A program made the translations under genes and the position numbers. From assembly GCA_029262415.1 (NCBI GenBank), contig JAJCZL010000056.1, forward strand, positions 123,819 to 187,818: DNA of 64,000 nt, read 5' to 3'. Shown here piece by piece: positions 55,187-63,379 of this stretch. Below the pieces are notes generated by a model, which worked only from the letters and a program-made list of their open reading frames with translations, had not been told where the DNA came from and did not search any database. The first letter of the stretch is position 1. Each line of letters begins with the position of its first letter. Origin of the DNA: Deltaproteobacteria bacterium. GTDB lineage: Bacteria > Desulfobacterota > Binatia > UBA1149 > JAJCZL01.

Positions 55187-56128
55187 ATGCGCGGCGAGAC
55201 TTGCATCGATGAGGCGATCGACGGCTTCCTCTCTCATTTGGCGACAGAGAAGGGAGTATCGCGCCACACGCTTTCGGCGTACGGGCGCGACCTACTTCGG
55301 TTTGCTAATTGCATGGAGTCGCGCAATCGCGCTTACGCAGGGGCGGTCGCGCGCGACGACGTGGTGGCGTTCCTCAGCGAACTCACGGCCGACAGGCTTG
55401 CCTCGTCTTCTAAGAACCGTGCACTCTCTGCGGTTCGTGGTTTGTTCAAGTACTTGTTGAGAGAGTCGCTGATTACCAGCGATCCCAGCCGCGATGTCGG
55501 CTCGCTTCGTAAACCCCGCAAGATCCCGCAGCAGATCTCACCCGCCGGTGTTGTGCGTATTCTCGACGCTCCAACCGGCGATTCGCCCCGTGCGCTTCGC
55601 GACCGTGCGATGCTCGAAGTGCTTTACGGTTGTGGGCTGCGGGTCAGCGAACTAGTTGGGCTGCGGACCTCGCAGGTCAATGTTCGCGACGGATTCTTGA
55701 CCGTATGGGGCAAGGGGTCCAAGGAGCGAGCGGTTCCGGTCGGCCGTGTAGCGCTCGCTGCGCTACGTGCCTACATGGAGGCGGGGCGCCCCGCCTTCGA
55801 CCGCGAACGAGGCAGCGCCTTCTTGTTTTTGAATAGGTTCGGTAAGGCGATGAGTCGTCAGGGGTTTTGGAAACGGTTGCGGGCGTATGCACTCTCAGCG
55901 GGGATATCTGAGGTTTCACCGCACGTCTTGAGGCACTCCTTTGCGACCCATCTACTGGAGGGCGGCGCCGACCTGCGCTCGGTGCAGATGATGCTCGGGC
56001 ACGCCGACCTCTCGACCACCCAGATTTACACCCATGTGGCGGGGGCTCGACTGCGCAAGGTTCACACTGAGTTCCACCCGCGTGGGCGGATGAACCCTAG
56101 CGCGAAAGAGCGGCGAGGCGAGGAGTGA
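55187..56128 (+). CDS. xerD: Tyrosine recombinase XerC/XerD type
   Basis: A 313-residue recombinase: N-terminal SAM-like domain ([26 protein letters not shown]) and catalytic domain with Arg in [12 protein letters not shown], Lys in [25 protein letters not shown], and [15 protein letters not shown] with the tyrosine nucleophile. Length and motifs fit the chromosome-dimer-resolving XerD rather than a phage integrase; all neighbours are housekeeping genes. No partner XerC or dif site was identified. Confidence 0.94.
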   Translation: MRGETCIDEAIDGFLSHLATEKGVSRHTLSAYGRDLLRFANCMESRNRAYAGAVARDDVVAFLSELTADRLASSSKNRALSAVRGLFKYLLRESLITSDPSRDVGSLRKPRKIPQQISPAGVVRILDAPTGDSPRALRDRAMLEVLYGCGLRVSELVGLRTSQVNVRDGFLTVWGKGSKERAVPVGRVALAALRAYMEAGRPAFDRERGSAFLFLNRFGKAMSRQGFWKRLRAYALSAGISEVSPHVLRHSFATHLLEGGADLRSVQMMLGHADLSTTQIYTHVAGARLRKVHTEFHPRGRMNPSAKERRGEE

Positions 56129-56196
56129 CGCTGATTCGCAGGCCCGGCCTTCAAGTGCTAGGTTAAGACGGTGTCGCAGGGCGGCACTCCTTCCAC

Positions 56197-56862
56197 ATGA
56201 ATTTCGACATCGCCCAGGCGGTCCTGTGGATTTTCCCGCTCCTTCTGGCTTTGGTTCTGCACGAGGTCGCGCACGGTTGGGTCGCGAATCGTCTTGGCGA
56301 TGACACTGCTGCGAGGATGGGACGGCTGACGCTCAACCCACTGGCGCATATCGACCCGATCGGGACGCTGTTGATGCCGGGTCTGCTGATCATGTCCGGC
56401 GCTCCGATCCTGTTCGGCTACGCCAAGCCCGTCCCCGTGGTGTGGCACAACCTGAGGAACCCGGTTCGCGATATGGTTTACGTGGCCGCTGCCGGACCGG
56501 CGATGAACTTGGTGTTGGCGGTAGTCTGCGTTCTTGCACTGCGCGTGATGGGCGAGGCCGCCGCCTACACGCCCGATATTGGCGGCGCCGATATCGCAGT
56601 CGCGCAGCCGCTCGCGATCATGCTCACGTTCGGCGTACGTCTGAACGTGTTGCTGGCGGTGTTTAACCTTATCCCCGTACCACCGTTGGACGGTGGGCGC
56701 GTGGCGGTCGGCCTGTTGCCTTCGGGACCGGCGCAAGCGCTTGCCCGCGTCGAACCGTTTGGGTTCATGATTGTTTTCCTCCTGTTGATGAGTGGAGTGC
56801 TGTGGAACGTTTTAGGGCCGATAATCAACGCGGTCATCGGGATGCTTTCGTGGCTGTTGTGA
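56197..56862 (+). CDS. Site-2 protease family (M50) membrane metallopeptidase
   Basis: A 221-residue protein with about five membrane helices: HEVAH zinc motif at H22-E23-H26, GYAKPVPVVWHNLRNPVRDM, AAGPAMNLVLAVVC and the second zinc motif NLIPVPPLDGGR (about 157-168). It belongs to the small SpoIVFB/YwhC-like group, usually found next to trpS and scpA in bacteria, as here. The substrate is unknown. No clear Shine-Dalgarno site precedes the ATG. Confidence 0.95.
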   Translation: MNFDIAQAVLWIFPLLLALVLHEVAHGWVANRLGDDTAARMGRLTLNPLAHIDPIGTLLMPGLLIMSGAPILFGYAKPVPVVWHNLRNPVRDMVYVAAAGPAMNLVLAVVCVLALRVMGEAAAYTPDIGGADIAVAQPLAIMLTFGVRLNVLLAVFNLIPVPPLDGGRVAVGLLPSGPAQALARVEPFGFMIVFLLLMSGVLWNVLGPIINAVIGMLSWLL

Positions 56863-56868
56863 GTACGA

Positions 56869-57900
56869 TTGCCGAAACATAAGAAAAAAGACGAACGCTC
56901 TGCACGCGAGCCGGTTGTAACCAATACCGTCGTCTCCGGGAGCAGGCCCACCGGCGATTTACACCTAGGGCATCTGCACGGCGCGCTACGCAACTGGTGC
57001 AAATTTCAGGATGCGTATTCAAGCTATTTCTTCGTAGCCGACTGGCACGCGCTCACCACTGAGTACGCCGATCCGAGTGGGATTCAAGAAAGCACGCAGT
57101 CGATGGTTCTTGATTGGCTCGCAGTGGGATTGGATCCGGAGCGCAGCGTCATCTTCCGCCAATCCGCGGTTTCTGAACACGCCGAACTACACCTGATTCT
57201 CTCGATGATCGTCCCGGTGCCGTTGCTCGAGCGCGTCCCTACCTACAAGGAACAGCAGCAACAACTTTCGGGCAAAGACCTCTCGACCTACGGGTTTCTC
57301 GGCTACCCCCTGCTGCAGGCGGCCGACATCCTCGTCTACAAGGGCGATCGTGTTCCGGTCGGCGAGGACCAGCTGCCGCACGTAGAACTCACGCGCGCAG
57401 TGGCGCGCAAATTTAACAACCTGTACGGCGAGGTGTTTCCCGAGCCGAGCGGAGAGATTGTCCGCGCCGCGAAGGTCCCGGGCACCGACGGTCGTAAGAT
57501 GAGTAAATCTTACGGCAATACCGTCAACCTGCGCGACGATCCCGAGACGGTCCACAATAAGCTGGCACGGATGGTTACCGACCCGGCCCGCAAGCGGCTC
57601 GCCGATGCGGGTGACCCGGCGCTGTGCCCGGCCTTTAGGTTGCATGAAATCTACTGTACCGAAGAGGAGAAAGCGGAGCTGACCGAGGCGTGTAAGAGCG
57701 CCTCGATCGGGTGTCTGGACTGTAAGAAGGTGATGATTAAGCACGTGCTCGAAGACCTCGACCCGATTCGCGAACGGCGTACGGCGCTGGAGGCGAGCCC
57801 TGGGTTGATCGACGAGGTGCTCGACGCGGGTGCGAAGAAAGCGCGCGTAGCGGCGGCGGAGACGATGGCCGAGGTACGCAAGCGAGTGGGGGTGAAATAG
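56869..57900 (+). CDS. trpS: Tryptophan-tRNA ligase
   Basis: A 343-residue class I synthetase: VVSGSRPTGDLHLGHLHGALRNW (HIGH region), FVADWHALTTEY, GYPLLQAADILVYKGDRVPVGEDQLPHVELTR and DGRKMSKSYGNTV (KMSKS, about 210). Two Cys pairs near the end (GCLDCKK) may bind a metal. TTG 56869 start, 6 nt after the protease gene. Confidence 0.96.
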   Translation: MPKHKKKDERSAREPVVTNTVVSGSRPTGDLHLGHLHGALRNWCKFQDAYSSYFFVADWHALTTEYADPSGIQESTQSMVLDWLAVGLDPERSVIFRQSAVSEHAELHLILSMIVPVPLLERVPTYKEQQQQLSGKDLSTYGFLGYPLLQAADILVYKGDRVPVGEDQLPHVELTRAVARKFNNLYGEVFPEPSGEIVRAAKVPGTDGRKMSKSYGNTVNLRDDPETVHNKLARMVTDPARKRLADAGDPALCPAFRLHEIYCTEEEKAELTEACKSASIGCLDCKKVMIKHVLEDLDPIRERRTALEASPGLIDEVLDAGAKKARVAAAETMAEVRKRVGVK

Positions 57901-57902
57901 CG

Positions 57903-58742
57903 ATGGCGACTCGGGGATATACAGTCAAGCTCGATGCATTCGAAGGGCCGTTGGATTTGTTGCTTCACTTGGTGAGGACCAACGAACTCGACATATATCA
58001 CCTCCCAATCGCGACGATCACCGATCAATACCTCGCCTACCTCGAGATGTTCGAGGAGCTCAATCTCGATATTGCCAGCGAGTATCTAGTGATGGCGGCT
58101 TCACTGACCTATATGAAGTCGCGACTGCTGCTTCCCACCGAGGACGACGACGAAGAGGCGGAGGAAGAGAACCCGGTTCAGGATCTGGTGCGGCAACTCG
58201 CCGAGTACTCGCGTTACCGGGAGGCCGCCGAAGCGTTGCGCGACCGTGCGCTGCTCGACCGCGACGTGTTCCGAAGAGCACCGCTTCCGGCTGATGACTT
58301 CAACGAACCGGGAGAGATCGCTCCGATCAAAATCGAACTCGGCGATTTGTTTGAAGGCCTGCGCCGTGTGCTTCAAGCCGCCGCCGCGCGCAAGCCGCAC
58401 ATGCTTCCGGTAGAGGACTACAGTGTCGCCGAGTGTGTGCGGTCGGTTATCGCGAAACTGCGTTCTACGCAGAGCATGCAGTTCGAGGATGTCTTCGAAG
58501 ATACTGCGACTCGCGGCTATATCGTTGCGACCTTCATCGGATTGCTCGAAATGCTCAAGCTTTGCATCATAGAAGCGCGACAAGACGTGAACCGCGGACC
58601 GATCTTGTTGAGCTTGATCGACAAGACGGTTGACGATCGCGTATTCGAATTGATCGGCACGTACGGTGCCGGAGACCTGCCGGGAGTGTCGGCCGCGAGC
58701 GAGGAATCGACTGCACCGCCGGACCCGCAGGCCGAGGCGTGA
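57903..58742 (+). CDS. scpA: Segregation and condensation protein ScpA
   Basis: A 279-residue kleisin: YTVKLDAFEGPLDLLLHLV at the N-terminus (SMC neck-binding), YLVMAASLTYMKSRLLLP, an acidic linker DDDEEAEEENPVQDLVRQL and a C-terminal winged-helix domain (VATFIGLLEMLKLCIIEARQ) that binds the SMC head. With ScpB and SMC it condenses and segregates the chromosome. ATG is 2 nt after trpS. Confidence 0.96.
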   Translation: MATRGYTVKLDAFEGPLDLLLHLVRTNELDIYHLPIATITDQYLAYLEMFEELNLDIASEYLVMAASLTYMKSRLLLPTEDDDEEAEEENPVQDLVRQLAEYSRYREAAEALRDRALLDRDVFRRAPLPADDFNEPGEIAPIKIELGDLFEGLRRVLQAAAARKPHMLPVEDYSVAECVRSVIAKLRSTQSMQFEDVFEDTATRGYIVATFIGLLEMLKLCIIEARQDVNRGPILLSLIDKTVDDRVFELIGTYGAGDLPGVSAASEESTAPPDPQAEA

Positions 58743-58773
58743 CCCGCAGCGGGCACGGGGAGACCCTCGTACA

Positions 58774-59679
58774 ATGAAACTGAAAGACGTCGACGTCATC
58801 ACTGAAAAGGACCTCAGCGTGGAGGCCGCCGGCCCGTCCAAGGCGGGCAAGAAACGCGAAGCCGACGCCGGTGCCCAGGGCGTGGATGCAGACCAGCCCG
58901 CCGCCGAGGACGGCCGCGAGGGGCTCTGGCCGGTCGAGCGGCTGCGCCCCGTGCTGGAGGCTGTTTTGTTTGCCGCCGGCGATCCGCTGTCGATCAAGCG
59001 CATGAGTGAGGTGATCGATGGTCCCACGCGCAAAGAGGTCTACGACGGGCTGAAGGCCATCAAGAACGACTTCTTGACCAACGGACTACGGCTTGTCGAG
59101 GTGGCCGGTGGCTGGCAGTTCCGCACCGCTCCCGAGCATCACGCGGTCGTCAAACGGCTGTTTAAAGAACGGCCGCAAAGGCTTTCGCGCGCCGCTGTCG
59201 AGACCGCGGCTATCGTCGCGTACCGTCAGCCCTGCACGCGCCAAGATGTGGAATCGATTCGCGGGGTAGACTGCGGCGGGGTTCTTGAGACGCTTGTCGA
59301 ACGTACGCTGCTTAAGATTGCAGGTCGCCGCGAGGTTCCCGGCCGTCCTCTGGTCTATGCAACCACCACGGAATTCCTTGAACTGTTTGGGCTTAAAGAT
59401 TTGAAATCGCTGCCTGCGTTGGCTGAGCTGGACGACGACATACGTGCGCTCGCCGAGGATACGGATTTCGCGGAGCGCGGCGAGGCCACGGGCGTTGTAG
59501 CGTTGGAGGACGAAGAAATTGGTGAGGCAAACGACGAAGAACCGCCCACGGTCCGCGTCTTCGACGGGACCCAGTCGGTCGAAGAAGCCGACAACGACGC
59601 GCAAGACGAAACCGGTCACGCCGAAAACGACGAATACCAAAACGAAGCCGCCGGCGCCGACGAAAAGGACGGGCTCTAA
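58774..59679 (+). CDS. scpB: Segregation and condensation protein ScpB
   Basis: The start is ATG 58774, 301 residues (the track start lies within scpA). A charged N-terminal region of about 50 residues precedes two winged-helix domains: LRPVLEAVLFAAGDPLSIKRM and PQRLSRAAVETAAIVAYRQPCTRQDVESIRGVDCGGVLETLVER; RPLVYATTTEFLELFGLKDLKSLP ends the fold near residue 215. The remaining tail of about 85 residues is strongly acidic (EEADNDAQDETGHAENDE), and its last 161 nt also encode the start of rluB in another frame. Confidence 0.95.
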   Translation: MKLKDVDVITEKDLSVEAAGPSKAGKKREADAGAQGVDADQPAAEDGREGLWPVERLRPVLEAVLFAAGDPLSIKRMSEVIDGPTRKEVYDGLKAIKNDFLTNGLRLVEVAGGWQFRTAPEHHAVVKRLFKERPQRLSRAAVETAAIVAYRQPCTRQDVESIRGVDCGGVLETLVERTLLKIAGRREVPGRPLVYATTTEFLELFGLKDLKSLPALAELDDDIRALAEDTDFAERGEATGVVALEDEEIGEANDEEPPTVRVFDGTQSVEEADNDAQDETGHAENDEYQNEAAGADEKDGL

Positions 59680-60475
59680 ACCCAAGCAGGGGTCCAAGGC
59701 TCCGAAACCGAGCCGTCCGAATAGGGAGAAGGCGAACGCTGCATCTGCGAGCGTCCGCCTTCAAGTAATCATCTCCCGTGCTGGACTCGGTTCGCGGCGC
59801 GCTGCGGAGACGTGGATCAGCGAAGGAGACGTGACTGTCAACGGTAAGGTGGTTACCGCGCTGGGGTCGCGCGCGATTCCGGGCGTCGATCATATAAAGC
59901 TTCGAGGTAAGCTGATCCACGGTGATCGGCGTCTTGAGTACTACCTCTTCAACAAGCCTACCGGCTGCGTGACCACGATGCAGGACCCCGAGAAACGCTT
60001 CTGCGTGGGTGACGTGGTGCGCGCGATGAACCGTTCGGTGGTCCCCGTCGGTCGGCTCGACTATGCGAGTTCCGGGCTACTGCTTTTGACCAACGACGGG
60101 GTTCTGGCCCAGAAGCTTACCCACGCCCGTGCGCAGATCGAACGCACCTACCACGCGAAACTTTCGGCGGTGCCAAGCGAAGCTGTGCTCGAACGACTGC
60201 GCCGTAAGGTGTTTTTGGCCGATGGTCCGGCCCACGCCGTTCGCGTACGCAAGCTGCGCTCGGACGGCAATAAAGCGTGGGTCGAGATTGTCATTGCAGA
60301 GGGCCGCAACCGCCAGGTACGGCGTATGTTTGAAGCGGTTGGTATACTCGTGGAAAAGCTCCGGCGGACGAAAATGGGGCCGCTAACCCTCGGTCGCTTG
60401 GCTACAGGTGACGCGCGACGGCTCGAACAAAGCGAGATTGACGAACTGCGCGCGGTCACCGGCCGCAAATCCTGA
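59519..60475 (+). CDS. rluB: 23S rRNA pseudouridine synthase RluB/RsuA family
   Basis: A 318-residue protein from TTG 59519 (GGAGG at 59505-59509, 9 nt upstream); GTG 59522 is the next codon. No ATG, GTG or TTG is available in frame after the scpB stop, so initiation inside scpB is needed. The first 75 residues are a Lys/Thr/Pro/Arg-rich tail, then an S4 domain (VRLQVIISRAGLGSRRAAETWI) and the synthase domain with catalytic D181 in VGRLDYASSGLLLLTNDG and AEGRNRQVRRMFEAVG. The product modifies 23S rRNA; the basic tail probably binds RNA. Confidence 0.94.
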   Translation: MVRQTTKNRPRSASSTGPSRSKKPTTTRKTKPVTPKTTNTKTKPPAPTKRTGSKPKQGSKAPKPSRPNREKANAASASVRLQVIISRAGLGSRRAAETWISEGDVTVNGKVVTALGSRAIPGVDHIKLRGKLIHGDRRLEYYLFNKPTGCVTTMQDPEKRFCVGDVVRAMNRSVVPVGRLDYASSGLLLLTNDGVLAQKLTHARAQIERTYHAKLSAVPSEAVLERLRRKVFLADGPAHAVRVRKLRSDGNKAWVEIVIAEGRNRQVRRMFEAVGILVEKLRRTKMGPLTLGRLATGDARRLEQSEIDELRAVTGRKS

Positions 60476-60517
60476 GTCTAAACAGCTCTGCGTGCTTTTA
60501 CGCCGCAGTGCGCCGAG

Positions 60518-60546
60518 TTGACATCAACCCCGGGCGTCCATACAAC
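60518..60546 (+). promoter_or_regulatory. Strong sigma70-type promoter of the initiator tRNA gene
   Basis: TTGACA (perfect -35), 17 nt, TACAAC (-10, same as the rpmB promoter). The -10 ends only 5 nt before tRNA base 1, so the predicted start falls at or within one or two bases of the mature 5' end. Confidence 0.65.
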
Positions 60547-60551
60547 CCTCG

Positions 60552-60628
60552 CGCGGGGTGGAGCAGTCTGGTAGCTCGGCGGGCTCATAACCCGCAGGTC
60601 GAGGGTTCAAATCCCTCCCCCGCACCCA
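60552..60628 (+). tRNA. Initiator tRNA-Met (anticodon CAU), CCA encoded
   Basis: A 77-nt cloverleaf. Acceptor CGCGGGG / CCCCGCA leaves C1 opposite A72 unpaired, the formylation hallmark. The D stem is GAGC/GCTC and the T stem GAGGG/CCCTC. The anticodon stem GCGGG/CCCGC holds the three G:C pairs typical of initiators around loop CTCATAA. Encoded CCA at 60626-60628. The discriminator base 73 reads C, where A is expected for methionine tRNAs. Confidence 0.96.
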
Positions 60629-60711
60629 TTTCTCTCGGGTACGACACCTTAGGATTCCAGGTACTTCTGCTGCTCCAGCTACGGCCCGGTTTTCGTCCTT
60701 ATCGGCTGGTG

Positions 60712-60815
60712 GGCACTGTCATAAGTTGAGCCGCGATTGGCAGACTGGCGCGATGAACAGCCGAAAGCCCGCGTATTACGGATATCGATTTCCCCCTGAG
60801 ATCATCAGCCACGCC
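60712..60815 (+). mobile_element. Left-end remnant of an IS6-family insertion sequence
   Basis: GGCACTGTCATAAGTT at 60712 resembles IS6-family terminal repeats (GGCACTGTTGCAAA type). At the expected spacing an ATG (60753) opens MNSRKPAYYGYRFPPEIISHA, matching the N-terminus of IS6/IS240-type DDE transposases. Similarity stops at 60815, so only about 104 bp remain. It lies 84 nt after the initiator tRNA and abuts the 3' end of the beta-helix gene. The longer track ORF that includes it is not a gene. Confidence 0.7.
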
Positions 60816-60826
60816 GATCTCGGATC

Positions 60827-62047
60827 TCAGTCTAAGGCGCACACTCCCCAGCTTTGCCCCGGAATCCCAGAGCCGTTGATGTGGCTGGTGCCGCAACTCG
60901 AAGCAGCCTTGACCCGGGGGAACACGGCCGTGTTTAGATCTGCGCAGCTCGTAGAGACGCCACACTCCGGCGAGAATCCGCTACCGGTCACCGACGAGCG
61001 AGCCAGCGTCGTACGGTCGTCAGTCGAATCGACATATACGCCATTCTCCGCACTGCCGGCAATAGTGCTGTCGCGTAGAACTATCTTCGTGCTTCGGACC
61101 CCCAAGCCGGACAAGGACACTCCGATACGATTACCATCGACGTTTGAGCGTTTCACTTTGACACGCGGCCTCTCTGTCCATGCGTCGCTGATGCCGATAT
61201 CGTTGCGCGAGATCGACGAATCAAGGGAAATCACGCGAGCATGCCTGAAACCGTTGGTCAGAACGCCATTCCCCGCGTTGTCATCTAGCGAGCTATTGAT
61301 GAGCTTTAGCTTCAGCTTGACGCTGCTATGCGAGAGGACAATGCCCGAACCGCCGTTAGAAACCACCTGTGAATCACGCGCCACCACCGAGTTAGACCAG
61401 ATTCCTGTGGAGAGATTTCCTGATATGGTCGAGCCCTCGACAGTGACCTTGCCGCGGGGAGCGTGGCGAAAATCCGTCTGGAGCGACCTAGTACGCACAC
61501 CGGCCGCGCCCCCGTTATTGGAGACGGTACTATCCACGATGGTCACAACCGTATTCTTGCCAATCGCATAGGCATAAACGCCCATGTCATCGTTGCCGGT
61601 GATCGTCACTCCCTCGATGACGATGCGCGCGGTGGGTAGATCGCGGAAGGAGGACGGTGTGCGCTCGTTGCGTACGCCGTAACCGGGACCGGTGATAGTG
61701 CCTGGGCCAACTATCGCAATTTCGGAGGTATCCCCACGGACTTCTCCGATCAGCGTATGGCCATTGAGGTCGAAGGTCCCATTCTTGTTCAGCAGCACCG
61801 ACGGAAGCGGCGCCGCCGAACAGTCCAGATCGGCGGTCAGTATGCCGTCACCCTCCAGTATCTGACCACAGGTGTCGACAACGACAGGCGGCGGCTCCGC
61901 GGCGAGCGCGGGCAGCGCCGTAGCCAGGACGATGCCTACACTGAGGACACCGATTGTTTTGCCCGCGATCCGGACGGTTTAGCGGGCCGAGGGGATGCTG
62001 TACTTGCGACGGCCCGGCCTGCCAGAATGAGAGACGCGCGTGCTCAT
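60827..62047 (-). pseudogene. Right-handed parallel beta-helix surface/secreted protein, disrupted by an in-frame TAA
   Basis: A promoter-like site and a perfect AAGGAGGG precede ATG 62047. That frame reads 22 codons (MSTRVSHSGRPGRRKYSIPSAR), hits TAA at 61979-61981, and then continues in the same frame through a signal peptide (KTIGVLSVGIVLATALPALAA) into a beta-helix protein starting DTCGQILEGDGILTADLDC and LNKNGTFDLNGHTLIG. Repeats such as DSTVSNNGG, GSTISGNLSTG and NSSLDDNAGNGV follow, to the stop at 60827. No ATG, GTG or TTG lies between the TAA and the signal peptide. Either a nonsense mutation or an unusual start explains this. The fold is common in extracellular polysaccharide-binding or lyase-like proteins; activity is unknown. 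Confidence 0.75.
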
Positions 62048-62052
62048 TAAGA

Positions 62053-62100
62053 CCCTCCTTGAGACCAGTGACTCTAGGGCAATAGAACCCTTTGCGTCAA
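62053..62100 (-). promoter_or_regulatory. Candidate promoter and strong Shine-Dalgarno of the beta-helix gene
   Basis: Minus-strand TTGACG, 18 nt, TAGAGT, then AAGGAGGG 5 nt before ATG 62047. The strength of the ribosome site argues that ATG 62047 was the original start despite the TAA 22 codons later. Confidence 0.45.
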
Positions 62101-62387
62101 TCACATTCACATTCGCTAGCCCCCGACTGGGGACGGTGGGCATCCGGGGCTTCGGACCCCCGCTCCCGTCCCAAGTAGCCCACTGAGCAAATAGAACCAT
62201 AGGCTCAACTGGTCCCAATTCGGCTGACGGGGCACAGTCTGAAATCAGCTGCACGGGTTCAACCTAACTGTTGCGTTGATTGGTTGAGATCGCGTCGTGC
62301 CTAGGAACTCCAAGGCCCCATCCCGAAGTATCGAACTTCGTCCGATAACATCATTTACGCAAACTAGCGCTTCGATGTACGCGCCGA
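62101..62387. other. Intergenic stretch without a recognisable gene
   Basis: Upstream of the beta-helix promoter. Short ORFs on both strands match nothing I know. A small hairpin GAAGT-ATCGA-ACTTC is present near 62330. Base composition is more even than in the core genes. Confidence 0.4.
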
Positions 62388-62418
62388 CGGGGCGGGGCGG
62401 CGCGGCGCGGCGCGGCGC
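62388..62418. repeat. G+C microrepeat (CGGGG then CGCGG units)
   Basis: CGGGGCGGGG followed by tandem CGCGG pentamers, directly before the IS66 remnant. Such a run is prone to slippage. Confidence 0.7.
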
Positions 62419-62435
62419 TTATCGAGGGTTCAGCA

Positions 62436-62690
62436 GTGCCGTGCCCTGGCGCAGTGCCGCTGCATAACAACGACGCCGAGCGCGGAATGCGTAGCATTGC
62501 GATCGGGCGGAAGAATCATTTCGGATCGCGATCGCAACGCGGTACCGAAGTGGCGGCGTTGTTTTACAGCCTGCTCGAGTCGGCGAAGATGGCCGGGGTC
62601 GAGCCGGCCCAATACTTGCGCGTCGCATCACGACGGGCTATCGAAAATCCCGGCACGATCACGCTGCCCCACGAACTCCTCGATATCTGA
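62436..62690 (+). pseudogene. IS66-family transposase, C-terminal remnant
   Basis: The 84-residue ORF contains VPLHNNDAERGMRSIAIGRKNHF, the last part of the DDE core with the catalytic Glu in NNDAER, then GSRSQRGTEVAALFYSLLESAKMAGVEPAQYL and TLPHELLD, the usual IS66 TnpC ending. About 85 residues remain of a protein normally near 500. The homology seems to start just after the G+C microrepeat. No terminal inverted repeat or TnpB gene was found. Confidence 0.85.
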
Positions 62691-62953
62691 AACTCCGCAC
62701 GGCTCGCCGATCTTGAACCTCTTGCCGGCGGCGACGTCCCACGGCGAGCAGTTACCCAGAAACGCCCTCGCGAAGCCGTGCTCCCACGTGGGACCCGGGG
62801 TGGTATGGCTACCAGCCCGCGGGTGATTTTAGGCAGCCCTGCCTACGGCAGGCGGGGCGGCGAGGGCGTACTATGCCGATATCCCACGACGGTGTTACGT
62901 TAACACCGATTGCGTACAGCTCTGCCGTCGTACTGTGGACCGGTCATGGAATT
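62691..62953. other. Intergenic stretch with two small palindromes
   Basis: No gene recognised. Two short perfect hairpins occur: CCTGCC-TAC-GGCAGG at 62838-62852 and GGTGTTA-CGT-TAACACC at 62891-62907. The second lies about 47 nt beyond the end of the inverted IS6 remnant and could be part of its terminus or insertion site. Confidence 0.4.
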
Positions 62954-63379
62954 CTAGGCGCACGTCACCTCCGTCCAAGTTGTGAAAGCTCGCGCCCGAA
63001 GCATCCGAGCGTTCACTGCACTAGGACGATGACGACCGACGCGGAATAGGTTTTGGACCAGACCATGAATCGTTAGAAATCGCTGCGCTTGTCCGCGGGA
63101 TTTTAAGCCGCGCATCTGTCATTCTCGGTTCTTTGAGTTCGCTCCCTCGCCAGCTCGGGGGCTCAGGTGAGAGACTTCGGCTTGGTTGTTTGCGTATCGG
63201 GATGTGTCGTGTGCGACGGATGGCGTGATCTCACGGTGTGCTGCGCAATAGCTGCCCAACTAGTCGGTCACCATGCGTAAGGGTTCGCGGCCTTGATTCT
63301 TCAACAAACTGCGCAGGAACCTCGCAGCCGCTTTACGGTCTCGTCGCGGTTGCACGAGGATGTCGATCACGGTGGTCGA
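62954..63379 (-). pseudogene. IS6-family transposase, decayed central and C-terminal part
   Basis: Read on the minus strand as one 142-codon frame: TTVIDILVQPRRDRKAARF, then EPLRMVTD with a TAG (63260-63262) where Lys is expected, GSYCAAHREITPSVAHD, SRYANNQAEVSHL (catalytic Glu), a garbled segment with TGA (63119-63121), then QMRGLKSRGQAQRFLTIHG, LVQNLFRVGRH and FTTWTEVTCA ending in TAG. This is the IS6/IS240 transposase from its middle to its natural end. The two stops make it inactive. It is absent from the ORF track. It faces the IS6 left-end remnant at 60712 in inverted orientation. Confidence 0.85.

Noticed and set aside
55187-56128. XerD-like gene as a phage or island integrase
   Set aside because: Length, motif spacing and housekeeping neighbours fit chromosomal XerD; no att repeats or phage genes nearby.
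60816-61571. Plus-strand 281-residue ORF beyond the IS6 fragment
   Set aside because: After ISHA it is the antisense of the beta-helix gene.
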